Shown: positions 26,226 through 35,422 of the stretch, one piece after another
Position numbering within the stretch: position 1 is the first letter of the stretch
How the letters are laid out: each line of letters begins with the position of its first letter
DNA from: Neobacillus cucumis
Lineage (GTDB): Bacteria; Bacillota; Bacilli; Bacillales_B; DSM-18226
DNA: 64,000 nt
Assembly (NCBI RefSeq): GCF_016107705.1
Contig: NZ_JAEHGC010000004.1
Location: forward strand, 124,001-188,000
Reading direction: 5' to 3'
Notes under the pieces: model-generated
What the model saw: the letters and a program-made list of their open reading frames with translations, nothing else
Databases searched by the model: none
Told to the model about the DNA's origin: nothing
Made by a program: the position numbers and the translations under genes

Positions 26226-29200
26226 CTACTCACTTACATCTTCCTCTTTCCGTCTCCTCACCACAGCCGTAACTCCCAACCCAATCAACGCCAACACGCC
26301 CACAATACTTCCTGCAAACAAAGGCTTATTCTCATAAAACTTCACAATAGCAGCCTTTTTGGCGATGATGAATGGAAATTCTGTGGTGACCTTGTTGCCG
26401 GCATCATCGACCGCAACAACCTTCACCGTATACTGATCAATATCCTTAAATCTCTTCGATAACACCGTGTTCCCGTTGTCATCCTTCGTCTCAACAAGGT
26501 CCTTCACAGGCTCATTGTTCACCAAAACTTCCTTAATCGTATCCTTCGGATTATCTAGGTGAATCGCTAAACTCACCGGATCATAATAGGTCTTACCATT
26601 CTTAGCGCCAGCAAATTTGACCACTGGCACCGTCTTATCAAGAATAAACTCGACACTCATCTGCTTAATGTTTCCGGCCTTATCCTTAACCTCGAAGAAC
26701 AGAACATGCTTTCCTTCCGACGTAATCGGCTCACCTAACTTATAATCTTCGCCGTCCAAGGTTTGCGCGATAATATCATAGGCACTATGGTCCTGAATCA
26801 GCAACCTCGGAATTAAGTCCTCCTTAAAATACTGATTGGAAATCGCCTCGTTGAACTTGATGGACGGAGCCGTCTTGTCAATCGTGAACACAATCGTTTT
26901 CGAGCTGACGTTTTTCGCTAAATCGGTCACCTTCGCCTTCAGTACATAAACCTTCTCGGTATTCAGCTTCGTGCCGTTCACATATGGTCTGCCATCCAAC
27001 GTTACTGATGTTTTGCCCTTATCCAAATGCACATCCGAATACGTCACAACCGGCGAAATATCCTTTTTAAAGAATCCATCCAAAACCCCTGTGATTGACA
27101 GCTCCGGTTTCGAAGTATCCAAGGTAAAATGAATCGCCAGCTCCACTTCATTTCCGGCCTTATCCCGTGCAACAACCTTGTACTTATACTCCATTTCCTT
27201 CGAAGCAGTCAGAGCACTTCTTCCAACGTTTTTACCGTTTAAAACCACCGAAACAATCGAATCATCTTTTGGGTGATCGAGCGAAAATTCTGGTGTAAAA
27301 ATCTCGTTAATAAATGCGCCGTTCTTAATCACACGGTCCTTCCCTCTAAATTTCGGGGTAATCACCGGCTTGGTTTTATCAATCGTGAATTTCATTTCCT
27401 TGCTAAAATGATTTCCAGCCTTATCGGTCGCATCGACGATCAACTGATAGTCGCCCTCTTGGCTAAAATTATGGCTGAACGACGCCACATCCCCGCTCAC
27501 CACAAATCCGCCAACATGATAGTTGCGCCCATCCTTCTTAACAACGATTTTATTGATATCAAAATTCCGGTCCTGAATCGTTGCCTTAACAAGTTTATCC
27601 TCGTTATAATAGGCACCCTGCTCCACACCGGTAATCTCAATCGCCGGTTTCGTTTTATCAATCGTAAACGTACGCTTGACCTCAACCGGTCCATTTCCGG
27701 CTTTATCCTCCGCACGAATCAAGATCGAATACAAACCGTCTTTTGAAAAATTATAGCTTAGATTCGAATGCTGTTTTACAGGCATTGTTCCAATCCCAAA
27801 TGGTTGGCCATCCTTCATAGCAAAGAGTTCCACCTGATTGGTTGAATAGTTCTTTTCATCCACTGAAATCGCTACATTTCGACTCTTCGGATTAAAGGAA
27901 TTATTGTCCACCCCGTCTATTGTTACCACTGGCTTCGTGTGGTCAATAATGAACGAAACCGGCTTCAAGCTCGTATCACGGCCTGCTTTATCCGTAGTCG
28001 ACAGCTTAACCACATAATTTCCTTCATCCTCAAAATTGTAGCTTAACTCGCCTTTTGTCTTCGAAGTTAACGCCAGCCAGCCAACCGAATAAGGCTTACC
28101 GTTTCGAGAAACCTTCAGCGAGGTTTGGCTTAAATCAATGTTCGTATCCTTTACAGTAAAGGCAGCGGTCTTGCTTTTGTAATTCTGTCCATCCTCAATT
28201 CCACTAATCTCAAGCTCTGGATTAATATGGTCAATCGTAAACGTGACCGATTTTTCAGTCGCCCTATTCCCCGCCGCGTCAGCCGCCGCAACCGAAATCG
28301 TATATTCACGGTCCTCCTTAAACTCGTAATCGAGTGTTGAGGTCTCGCCGTTATTTTTCCAATCGCCGATTGAAATGTTCTTGCCATTTTCCGTCACATT
28401 CACATCAACATGATTGTTTTTAAAATTATGCTCCTCGACAACAACGGAAACCTCTTTATCCTTGCTTGAGAAGGAATCATCCTTCACCGCTGCACCCGAA
28501 TTCTTATTCACAATACTGATTTTTGGTGCAATCGTGTCGACCGTAAACGATAAGGTTTTCACCTCAGCGGCATTGCCCGCTTTATCCCTCGCCTCAACCA
28601 TAATGACGTAATCGCCATCCTTCGTAAACGGAAGTTTCAGCTCAGAGTGAATACCCGTGTTAACAAATGAAACCTTTTTATCTTGGACGGTGACGGTCAC
28701 ATCATCATTTTTAAAATGCGTTTCATCCACACCAATCGTTACTTCGCCTTTTTGCACGAAGGTCCCCTCATTGATTCCCGACAACGCGATTACTGGCGCC
28801 GTTTTATCGATCACAAACGAAAGCTTATTGCTGCTTGTTTTTCCAAAAATATCTTCTGAAGTAACGGTGATGTCATAATCGCCTTCCTCCGTAAACGGAA
28901 GCACCATCTCACCGCGGAGAATCCACTTATATTGATCCGACAATGTCCAGTCGCCAATGATTTTCTTCGTGACATCCTCCCCATTTTTCAGAACCTTCAC
29001 CGTCGTCTTTTGCGGGTCAAATGTGTAATCATCAACCGAAACCGTGACTGTTTTATCGGTATTATAGTGCTCTCCCGGTGACACATTATCGGAAAAGTCG
29101 ATCGCTGGACCGCTTTTATCGATCGTAAACGTCTTGGTGACTGTTTTTTCATTATCTGCTTTGTCCTTGGAGGTTACCGTTATTTCATAAACTCCGTCTT

Positions 29201-30992
29201 CGTCAAATTGATGTTCCGTCGTGGCGGTATCGCCGTCAAGGGCAAACATTTTGATCGCATACGCTTTTCCGTCCTTCTTCACGGCTACATCGTACTGTTC
29301 CAAATAAGGATCTTGTACGGAGATTTTCACGTTTTGATCCTGATCATATTTGGCCCCATCTTCCACTGGGGAAATCGTCACAACCGGTGCGGTACGATCA
29401 ATCGTAAACGCCGCCGTTTTTTCCGAAGCAGCATTTCCTAGTTTGTCGGTTGCATTAAAACTCAGTTCATATTTGCCCTCGTCTTTAAACGTATGCTTGG
29501 CCACCGCCGCGCGGTCCGACTCAACAAACGAAATCGGCTCCCCGTACGCAGCTCCATCTTTCAATACTTTTAAGCTGATTTTACTCACATCAAGCGTTAA
29601 ATCTTCCGCGGTAAAAACAACCTCTTTCGGTACATTCATAAAGGCTGGAACGTCTGAAATGTTCAGCACTGGCGCTGTTTGGTCGATGGTATACGTAATC
29701 GTCTTCGTTGCTGTGTTTCCAGCTTTATCGGCTGCCGACAGCTCAAGGTTGTAAACCCCGTCTTCTGAAAGGCTGTGCTCAGCATAAGCTTCCTTGCCCG
29801 CAAACGTTGCAACCTCATTGCCATCACGGGTCACCTTCAGAAGCACGGAATCATCCTCCAAATTCGGATCCTTCACATCGATTCCAAATTTCCGCGGCTT
29901 TTTGTCGCTGTCCTGATCTTCCACACCGGTAAAGGCTAGCTCCGGCTTCGTCGTATCGATCGTAAACGTCGTCTCACCAAGGTCGAGGCCATCAGGATTT
30001 TTTCGATCCTTCACAGTCACTTTTACTTTATAAACACCTTGTTCAGATAGCTCAAGAGATGCGGTTTTCCCGCGTTCATCAAAGGACTTTGTGGCCGTCT
30101 CTCCGTCTTTCTCGACCACCGCAGTGGCATCCCAAATCTTAAAATCATCGCTGAGCTTTAACTGTACCGGCTCATTGTAAAAGCCATTTTCCCTGCTATT
30201 CTCAATCGTTAGACGCGGACCCTTTTTCCAAATCCCAAAGGTCACCTTTTTCGCTTCACTCTTGTTTCCTGCCTCATCCGCAGCAACAACGGTCACTTCG
30301 TAATCACCGATTTGGTCGAAAGTCAGCGTCGTTTGACCGTCCTTCCATTCAGGTGACGAGCTTAAGGCAATATCATCTTTGATAACCGAAATGGTTTCCT
30401 TAGAAGGTTCAAAGTGATCATCATCGACCTTGACCGTCATCGTTACCGGCTTTTCTGTAAATCCGCCCTCTGAAAACTCACCATCCTGAAACTCCGTTTG
30501 AACATCGACAACCGGCTTGGTTGTATCCCGTTTAATCGTAAACGTGCTCGAATGTTCAGGAATTTTCCAAGCGTTATCCTTTACCATCTCGACAGCGACG
30601 TCCAAATCCCCATCCTTGCTTCCCGCCGGCAACGGAATGGTTACCGTGTATTCACCTTGGAACCCTTTTTCCGCGTCCTTCACCTCGGTAATTTCTGGCT
30701 TCACCGCGGCACCAGGGTAGGATGCTTTGATTTCAAACGGCCTTTCCATCTCTTCCGGCTGGCTGTTTTTAAAATCCTCCGTTAAATCTATCTGGAAGGA
30801 TACGGAGTTTTCATTTGTATACCAGTTGGGCGGATCGTCCGATTCCAGATCCCATTGATCGCCGTTAAAGATAACTAAGCGTTTGGCTCCATCCAATGAA
30901 AAAGCGTTTGTGCTAAAAAACAGCACAGACAGGAGCAGCAATCCGCCCACTAATACCCAAATCAGCGATTTTCTGTTTGCTATTTCTGACAT
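26226..30992 (-). CDS. Giant Ig-like-repeat membrane-anchored protein
   Basis: 1588 residues from ATG 30992 (MSEIANRKSLIWVLVGGLLL) behind GAGGGGATAGGGA. An N-terminal membrane or signal segment is followed by about 15 bacterial Ig-like modules of 90-100 residues. They are joined by 14 linkers of the type (T/V/I)(I/L/V)D(K/T/H/R)(T/S)xP, for example FTIDKTAPSIKF and VIDKTAPVIAL. At the C-terminus, AGSIVGVLALIGLGVTAVVR is a membrane helix followed by RRKEEDVSE, with no LPxTG. The protein is therefore a long extracellular stalk tethered to the membrane. It is the last gene of the locus and overlaps the end region of the small ETxLL protein. Its topology recalls EsaA/YueB, which is otherwise missing here. 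Repeats are well diverged, so it is not a recent expansion. Confidence 0.85.
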   Translation of the reverse strand: MSEIANRKSLIWVLVGGLLLLSVLFFSTNAFSLDGAKRLVIFNGDQWDLESDDPPNWYTNENSVSFQIDLTEDFKNSQPEEMERPFEIKASYPGAAVKPEITEVKDAEKGFQGEYTVTIPLPAGSKDGDLDVAVEMVKDNAWKIPEHSSTFTIKRDTTKPVVDVQTEFQDGEFSEGGFTEKPVTMTVKVDDDHFEPSKETISVIKDDIALSSSPEWKDGQTTLTFDQIGDYEVTVVAADEAGNKSEAKKVTFGIWKKGPRLTIENSRENGFYNEPVQLKLSDDFKIWDATAVVEKDGETATKSFDERGKTASLELSEQGVYKVKVTVKDRKNPDGLDLGETTFTIDTTKPELAFTGVEDQDSDKKPRKFGIDVKDPNLEDDSVLLKVTRDGNEVATFAGKEAYAEHSLSEDGVYNLELSAADKAGNTATKTITYTIDQTAPVLNISDVPAFMNVPKEVVFTAEDLTLDVSKISLKVLKDGAAYGEPISFVESDRAAVAKHTFKDEGKYELSFNATDKLGNAASEKTAAFTIDRTAPVVTISPVEDGAKYDQDQNVKISVQDPYLEQYDVAVKKDGKAYAIKMFALDGDTATTEHQFDEDGVYEITVTSKDKADNEKTVTKTFTIDKSGPAIDFSDNVSPGEHYNTDKTVTVSVDDYTFDPQKTTVKVLKNGEDVTKKIIGDWTLSDQYKWILRGEMVLPFTEEGDYDITVTSEDIFGKTSSNKLSFVIDKTAPVIALSGINEGTFVQKGEVTIGVDETHFKNDDVTVTVQDKKVSFVNTGIHSELKLPFTKDGDYVIMVEARDKAGNAAEVKTLSFTVDTIAPKISIVNKNSGAAVKDDSFSSKDKEVSVVVEEHNFKNNHVDVNVTENGKNISIGDWKNNGETSTLDYEFKEDREYTISVAAADAAGNRATEKSVTFTIDHINPELEISGIEDGQNYKSKTAAFTVKDTNIDLSQTSLKVSRNGKPYSVGWLALTSKTKGELSYNFEDEGNYVVKLSTTDKAGRDTSLKPVSFIIDHTKPVVTIDGVDNNSFNPKSRNVAISVDEKNYSTNQVELFAMKDGQPFGIGTMPVKQHSNLSYNFSKDGLYSILIRAEDKAGNGPVEVKRTFTIDKTKPAIEITGVEQGAYYNEDKLVKATIQDRNFDINKIVVKKDGRNYHVGGFVVSGDVASFSHNFSQEGDYQLIVDATDKAGNHFSKEMKFTIDKTKPVITPKFRGKDRVIKNGAFINEIFTPEFSLDHPKDDSIVSVVLNGKNVGRSALTASKEMEYKYKVVARDKAGNEVELAIHFTLDTSKPELSITGVLDGFFKKDISPVVTYSDVHLDKGKTSVTLDGRPYVNGTKLNTEKVYVLKAKVTDLAKNVSSKTIVFTIDKTAPSIKFNEAISNQYFKEDLIPRLLIQDHSAYDIIAQTLDGEDYKLGEPITSEGKHVLFFEVKDKAGNIKQMSVEFILDKTVPVVKFAGAKNGKTYYDPVSLAIHLDNPKDTIKEVLVNNEPVKDLVETKDDNGNTVLSKRFKDIDQYTVKVVAVDDAGNKVTTEFPFIIAKKAAIVKFYENKPLFAGSIVGVLALIGLGVTAVVRRRKEEDVSE

Positions 30993-31005
30993 TTCCCTAT
31001 CCCCT

Positions 31006-31398
31006 CTAGATGACCGTGTTGGAATGCACAATCATCACATCTACTTCTTTGATAAACTCGTTTTCTACCAGAAGTGTCGTTTCTTCTACTAAAAGCGTAG
31101 TCTCTTCCGTCAACAAGGTCGTTTCCTCGATGTCCCCTAGCAATACCGTCTCCGCCACTTCCAAAAGCTCCGTTTCCTCCGCAGCCGCTGCTTCCGCGTA
31201 CTGCTTTTTCAGCATAATTTCCTTTGTATGCCTTTCTCTTGATTCCTCAGCGGTTCGGCGGCGTTTTTTCCGAAACTGAAACCCAGTTAAATCGGTAATC
31301 ACCTGGGCGATTTCCATTTTTACAAAAAGGATAATCGAGATAGCAAGGGTAATCAGGGCTCCGGCTAGGCCCCCATAAAACATCAACTGATAACCCAT
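31006..31398 (-). CDS. Small membrane protein with five ETxLL putative phospho-Thr motifs
   Basis: 130 residues from ATG 31398 behind GGGGGAGAAAAG. One membrane helix (LAGALITLAISIILFVKMEI) is followed by a basic segment (FRKKRRRTAEESRERHTKEI) and a cytosolic acidic tail. The tail carries ETELL, ETVLL, ETTLL, ETTLL and ETTLL within about 35 residues. Each has Thr with Leu at +3, the spacing preferred by FHA domains for pThr-x-x-Leu/Ile, and each Thr is preceded by Glu. It lies directly after a Ser/Thr kinase gene and near FHA and PP2C genes, so a kinase substrate/FHA docking scaffold is a reasonable inference. I recognise no family. Confidence 0.75.
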   Translation of the reverse strand: MGYQLMFYGGLAGALITLAISIILFVKMEIAQVITDLTGFQFRKKRRRTAEESRERHTKEIMLKKQYAEAAAAEETELLEVAETVLLGDIEETTLLTEETTLLVEETTLLVENEFIKEVDVMIVHSNTVI

Positions 31399-31413
31399 CT
31401 TTTCTCCCCCTTT

Positions 31414-33348
31414 CTACTTAAGACCGAGTGTCACAAGCCGCCCTGTCAGCTTTTTAAAATCAGCATCGCCCTTCGCACCGGCAAGCTTACTCACTTTTTC
31501 ATAGACTTGCTTGGCCTGCTTAAAATTACGCTTGCCCTCCGGCTTGGCTTGTTCGATATCCAGCAATACATCTGCTAGTTTCATATACGCATCGAGGTAC
31601 TTCGGATATCTCTTGATCGTATCCTGCAGCGTCGTGACAGCCTTCGCCCAATCCTCCATATCCTGATAAATCACACCGATTTTCGTTAACACTTCCGGTT
31701 TGTCTTGCTCGTCCAAATCCTGCAGCAGTTCTTGATAAAATTGGATGGCCTGTTCAAGATCCGCTCTTGTCTGCAAATTCACGCCCCTGCTGTAATAGGC
31801 CTGCCCCAGTTTACTTTTAAAATCCTCTTCATACTGGGATTGCAATTTTTCATCACCAATGGTCTTGAGGACCTTGTCCGCTTTATTGATAATTTCAATC
31901 GTTTTCGTATTGGCCTCGGCCAACTGCCCCTTATAGGAAATATAAATTCCGGCTAAGGATTTATAGTTATCGACCTTTTTCCGGTCATTCGCAAGCCCAT
32001 CATTAAATTTTTCAAACTTCTTCAAGTTGTTGGCAAACCTTTTATAATCTATATTCATCGAGCTCGCCTGCGTGGCAATCGTTTCATAGTATTGCACATC
32101 AGGGATTTCCTCGGGATCAACATGATTAAAATGCTTCAGCGCCTCCGGATAATTATGCTTCAAATCAAAATACGTCATCCCCATCTTGAAGCGGAGCTCA
32201 CTGTTTTTCTGGATATTTCCATATTCATCTTCGATATAAGTCTCAATTTTTCCAAGGCCGTCATCGGTTTCATTGCGGCTAATAAATAAATCCAGCAAAC
32301 TGATATAAGCCTCCGGCCGCTTTTTATCGACGGCAGTAATCGCCTTATCTAATAAAGCGAGAGCTTTTTGATCGTCGCGATTCATATGCGCGACGCCTGC
32401 CTCATTTACTAGTTTCATATAATCCTGGAACTCTGTATTTTTGATGCCCTGAAACCCCGCAACAGCGGTTGTTGTAAAAATAAAAAACAGTACGACAGGG
32501 ACCAGATACACCGACAATTTTTTCCGCAGCTTTTGCTTGTATCCTTCCGTCAACTTGTTAATATTGTAAAGATCATATAATAGCTCACTACTGCTTTGAT
32601 AACGGTTATCCGGCTCAGACTGGGTGCACTTATTGATGATATGTTCGAGCCCTTCCGGCAGGGACGCATCCCAGTAGCGGATCGGCTTCAGTTCAAAGGG
32701 CGGTTCATTGATGCTTTTTCCAGTGACGAGATGATATAAGGTAACTCCTAAACTATAGATATCGGTTCTGGCATCCGTTTGCTTTCCGGAAAGCTGCTCT
32801 GGCGCGGCATAGGATTTTGTCCCGAGATTGGTCGTATCGGTTGTGCTTTCCGCCTTAAACTCCCGGGCAATCCCGAAGTCGACGAGCTTGATTTTGCCTT
32901 CTGGGGTGAGCATGATGTTGTCCGGTTTCATATCCCTGTAAATGATTGGGTGGGGTTTTCTCGTGTGTAAGTACTCTAAAACTTCACCGAGCTGCTTTGC
33001 CCATTCAATGACTTTGTCCGCGGGAATCGTTTTTTCTCGTTTCAGTTTTTCCTTTAGCGACTCGCCTTCGATGTAGTCCATAACAACATAGATGTCACCT
33101 TTTGCATCGATAATGTCATAGATTTTCGGCAAGGCCCCGTGGTCGAGTTTCTTCAGCATGTTGGCTTCGATAATCAAGCTGTTGATGAGCAGTTCGTTGT
33201 TGCTCGGCTCACGCTTGCGGATATCTTTTACGACCAAGGATTTATTGAGGCGGTTATCCATGGCAAGGTAGACGATACTCATCCCGCCCCGGCCGATCTC
33301 TTTTAATATTTCATAGCGACCATCGATTACTGTTCCAATCTGTATCAA
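31414..33348 (-). CDS. Membrane Ser/Thr protein kinase with extracytoplasmic TPR region
   Basis: 644 residues from TTG 33348 behind GGGGGGG. Residues 1-265 are a Hanks-type kinase with all key residues: IGRGGMSIVY (Gly loop), VVKDI (Lys), YRDMKPDNIM (catalytic Asp), VDFGIAREF (DFG), AESTTDTTNLGTKSYAAPEQ (activation loop rich in Thr) and DIYSLGV. A membrane helix (LSVYLVPVVLFFIFTTTAVA, about 285-305) separates it from about 330 residues of TPR-like helices (ALKHFNHVDPEEIPDV, AIQFYQELLQDL, AVTTLQDTIKRYPKYLDAYM). PASTA repeats are absent. The order cytosolic kinase fold, TM, outer helical domain is that of EssB/YukC, whose kinase fold is inactive. This may be the active counterpart in this locus (inference). 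Confidence 0.9.
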   Translation of the reverse strand: MIQIGTVIDGRYEILKEIGRGGMSIVYLAMDNRLNKSLVVKDIRKREPSNNELLINSLIIEANMLKKLDHGALPKIYDIIDAKGDIYVVMDYIEGESLKEKLKREKTIPADKVIEWAKQLGEVLEYLHTRKPHPIIYRDMKPDNIMLTPEGKIKLVDFGIAREFKAESTTDTTNLGTKSYAAPEQLSGKQTDARTDIYSLGVTLYHLVTGKSINEPPFELKPIRYWDASLPEGLEHIINKCTQSEPDNRYQSSSELLYDLYNINKLTEGYKQKLRKKLSVYLVPVVLFFIFTTTAVAGFQGIKNTEFQDYMKLVNEAGVAHMNRDDQKALALLDKAITAVDKKRPEAYISLLDLFISRNETDDGLGKIETYIEDEYGNIQKNSELRFKMGMTYFDLKHNYPEALKHFNHVDPEEIPDVQYYETIATQASSMNIDYKRFANNLKKFEKFNDGLANDRKKVDNYKSLAGIYISYKGQLAEANTKTIEIINKADKVLKTIGDEKLQSQYEEDFKSKLGQAYYSRGVNLQTRADLEQAIQFYQELLQDLDEQDKPEVLTKIGVIYQDMEDWAKAVTTLQDTIKRYPKYLDAYMKLADVLLDIEQAKPEGKRNFKQAKQVYEKVSKLAGAKGDADFKKLTGRLVTLGLK

Positions 33349-33366
33349 GAAAAACCCCCCCGTAGC

Positions 33367-34134
33367 TTATACCACTTTTGCCACCACAACCGAAATGTTA
33401 TCGACTTCTTTTCGTGCCTTCACTAACTCGACTAACTCGATTACCTTTTCCTTCATCTGCACTTCATCCATCAGCTTGGGTGGATGAAAATTCTCCGCCA
33501 GCTCTTCCTCTGAAATCTGATGATAAAATCCATCTGAGCACAACATAAATACCGTATTTTCCTTAAGTTCCCCCGAAGAGAAAGCGATCTCAATATCCTC
33601 CGTCGCCCCAACGCATTGCAGCAACACATTTCGGCGCGGATCTAATTTTGCCTGCTCCTCCGTCAGATTGCCGCGGGCCACTTCTCTTGCGACCAACGTT
33701 TGATCTGTCGTTAATTGCGTCAAGGTACTCGAAATTTGATAGACTCTGCTGTCACCAATGTGGACGATGTAGTATTTGTTGTGAACAATGAGCAGTGCCG
33801 TCACAGTAGTTCCTAAGGTTACCCTTTCCGATTCCCCGTAGCTCAGGATTTTTTCATTTAATTGCTTAATACATGCCTCTAATTCCTTGCGGATGTCTTC
33901 CTCAATACGCTCAGATTGAGCGATGTTCGGCATCTCGGAGTCAAACCAGTCAGCCATCCCCCTGATGACGGTTGCGCTGGCGAGTTCTCCCTGGGCCAGG
34001 CCCCCCATGCCATCACAGACCACGAACAGGCCAACCTGTCCTTTTGGTGTCCGAGCTGTTTTGAGTAATAACCCATCCTGATTGGTTTTCTTTTTAATTC
34101 CCACATCCGTATGGAATGCTGTTAAAATGGTCAT
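33367..34134 (-). CDS. PP2C-family Ser/Thr phosphatase
   Basis: 255 residues starting MTILTAFHTDVGIKKKTNQD at ATG 34134 behind GAGG. Metal-binding motifs are complete: NQDG, VVCDGMGGLAQGELAS, VHIGDSRVYQI, LCSDGFYH and DNISVVV. It lies 18 bp before the kinase gene, the standard phosphatase-kinase pairing (as PrpC-PrkC), and should reverse the kinase's phosphorylations. It is cytosolic, with no membrane segment. Confidence 0.93.
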   Translation of the reverse strand: MTILTAFHTDVGIKKKTNQDGLLLKTARTPKGQVGLFVVCDGMGGLAQGELASATVIRGMADWFDSEMPNIAQSERIEEDIRKELEACIKQLNEKILSYGESERVTLGTTVTALLIVHNKYYIVHIGDSRVYQISSTLTQLTTDQTLVAREVARGNLTEEQAKLDPRRNVLLQCVGATEDIEIAFSSGELKENTVFMLCSDGFYHQISEEELAENFHPPKLMDEVQMKEKVIELVELVKARKEVDNISVVVAKVV

Positions 34135-34187
34135 ATTTCAAACCTCATTTTTTTGTTTTTCACCTATATCCCCTGAAAGAGGTGCCC

Positions 34188-34243
34188 CTTATCCGCAGAT
34201 TACAAACATTTATCCGCAAATAGATGGGTTTTATCCGCGAATC
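34188..34243. repeat. 21-bp array, TTATCCGC class, inside T7SS operon
   Basis: Three units (TTATCCGCAGAT, TTATCCGCAAAT, TTATCCGCGAAT) at 21-22 bp lie between the FHA gene and the phosphatase gene. Confidence 0.75.
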
Positions 34244-34258
34244 TCAAAATCTACTATT

Positions 34259-35323
34259 TTAAAACAATCTAAAAACAAACTCTTCGTTTGCTAGCTTAAT
34301 TTTATCTTCATGCTTAAGCTTGGTTTTACTATTTTGCACGAGCCTTACCCCGTTTAAGTAGCTGCCATTTCGAGACTGTTTGTCCACAAGGAAATATTCC
34401 CCATCCACCGTAAAGATCTCGGCATGAACCCGGCCGACCACTTTATTTTTCGCAATATAATCCACCTGCTCAGGATCCCTGCCCAGCTTAAAAACATCCT
34501 TCCTCAGAAAGATCTTTTCCCCTGTAGCTGCTTCGAATAAAAACGGCCTTGGAAGAGAATGCTGGCTAACCCCTAATGCCGTGGTGCCCTCTTCTTCCTG
34601 AATGTTCACCGCACCTAAAACCGTCGTACCCTCTTCCACTGCGGCAGCCGCTTCACTGACAACGTTCCCCTGGCTTGGACTATAAAAATGCGCCTGTGGA
34701 ACCGCCTTGCCTGAATCCGTCGCTGGGCCCGTACCAACCGCGGCAAACTCCTTCAGCTTTTCTTTAAAATCCGGTAAATGAAGGTCAGCATTTTTGACTA
34801 GATAATTGTGGAGCTTGATAAAAAATAACAAATCATCTGCTTCATCATACGGGGTCTCGGCAATCAACGTTTTAAGAAACTCGTTCATTGATACCTTTTC
34901 AAAAACATTAACTTTCACCGGAACGTACAAAAATACTAATCTATTTGAAAAGTCATCAAGGAAGATATATTTCTTGTTGAGAAGGATTTTCTCAAGATTG
35001 AGGCCGTGTTTTTCGAGGTCCTCCAGGCCTTCTATCATCTTTAAAAGATTAGACGCCAGCTGCTCCTTCGTTAACGTACTGGAGAATAGCTGCTCCAAAT
35101 TGACCTGGGAAATCATATCATAACGCAGCGCAACAGCCCCATCCTTCTTCACCACACCAAACGGCAGCAGCCCCGAAATCCGCATCTTATTATTCGTCAA
35201 CAAATCCGTCTCCGCACGATCCGCCACCAACTCAGCATCCAACTCCATCCCCTGTGGAACCGGAAAATAAAAATACTTCGAAAACCCATAATCCTCTAGC
35301 TTAAGATCCAATTTGCTAATCAT
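34259..35323 (-). CDS. FHA-domain protein with N-terminal DUF6382-like region
   Basis: 354 residues from ATG 35323 behind GGGAGGGAAG. Residues 1-195 form a domain (KLEDYGFSKYFYFPVPQGME, ISQVNLEQLFSSTLTKEQLA) that resembles the EssB-like/DUF6382 region found with FHA proteins. A linker (200-265) holds two Glu-rich Thr motifs, EEGTTVLG and EEGTTALG, again with Leu at Thr+3. The FHA domain (about 270-354) has FKLGRDPEQVDYIAKNKVVG, RVHAEIF and SRNGSYLNG, with the pThr-binding Arg, Ser/Arg and Asn region present. It could bind its own phosphorylated linker (as GarA/OdhI switch) or the ETxLL membrane protein. No membrane helix was seen. Confidence 0.82.
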   Translation of the reverse strand: MISKLDLKLEDYGFSKYFYFPVPQGMELDAELVADRAETDLLTNNKMRISGLLPFGVVKKDGAVALRYDMISQVNLEQLFSSTLTKEQLASNLLKMIEGLEDLEKHGLNLEKILLNKKYIFLDDFSNRLVFLYVPVKVNVFEKVSMNEFLKTLIAETPYDEADDLLFFIKLHNYLVKNADLHLPDFKEKLKEFAAVGTGPATDSGKAVPQAHFYSPSQGNVVSEAAAAVEEGTTVLGAVNIQEEEGTTALGVSQHSLPRPFLFEAATGEKIFLRKDVFKLGRDPEQVDYIAKNKVVGRVHAEIFTVDGEYFLVDKQSRNGSYLNGVRLVQNSKTKLKHEDKIKLANEEFVFRLF

Positions 35324-35345
35324 CTAAACTTCCCTCCCTATGTTT

Positions 35346-35383
35346 GTGGTGCCTGACAAAATTCGACAGGTGCCAGGCACCAC
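35346..35383. repeat. GTGGTGCCTG/CAGGCACCAC hairpin within T7SS operon
   Basis: A perfect 10-bp inverted repeat with an 18-nt loop that itself contains CAGGTGC. It lies between the WXG100 gene and the FHA gene, and is related to the GGTGACAGGCACC family. No T-tract follows on the minus strand, so an RNA-processing or attenuation role is possible. Confidence 0.6.
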
Positions 35384-35422
35384 CCGAATTTTCTTGTTTC
35401 ACAGAATGTTCCACAAAGTCAA

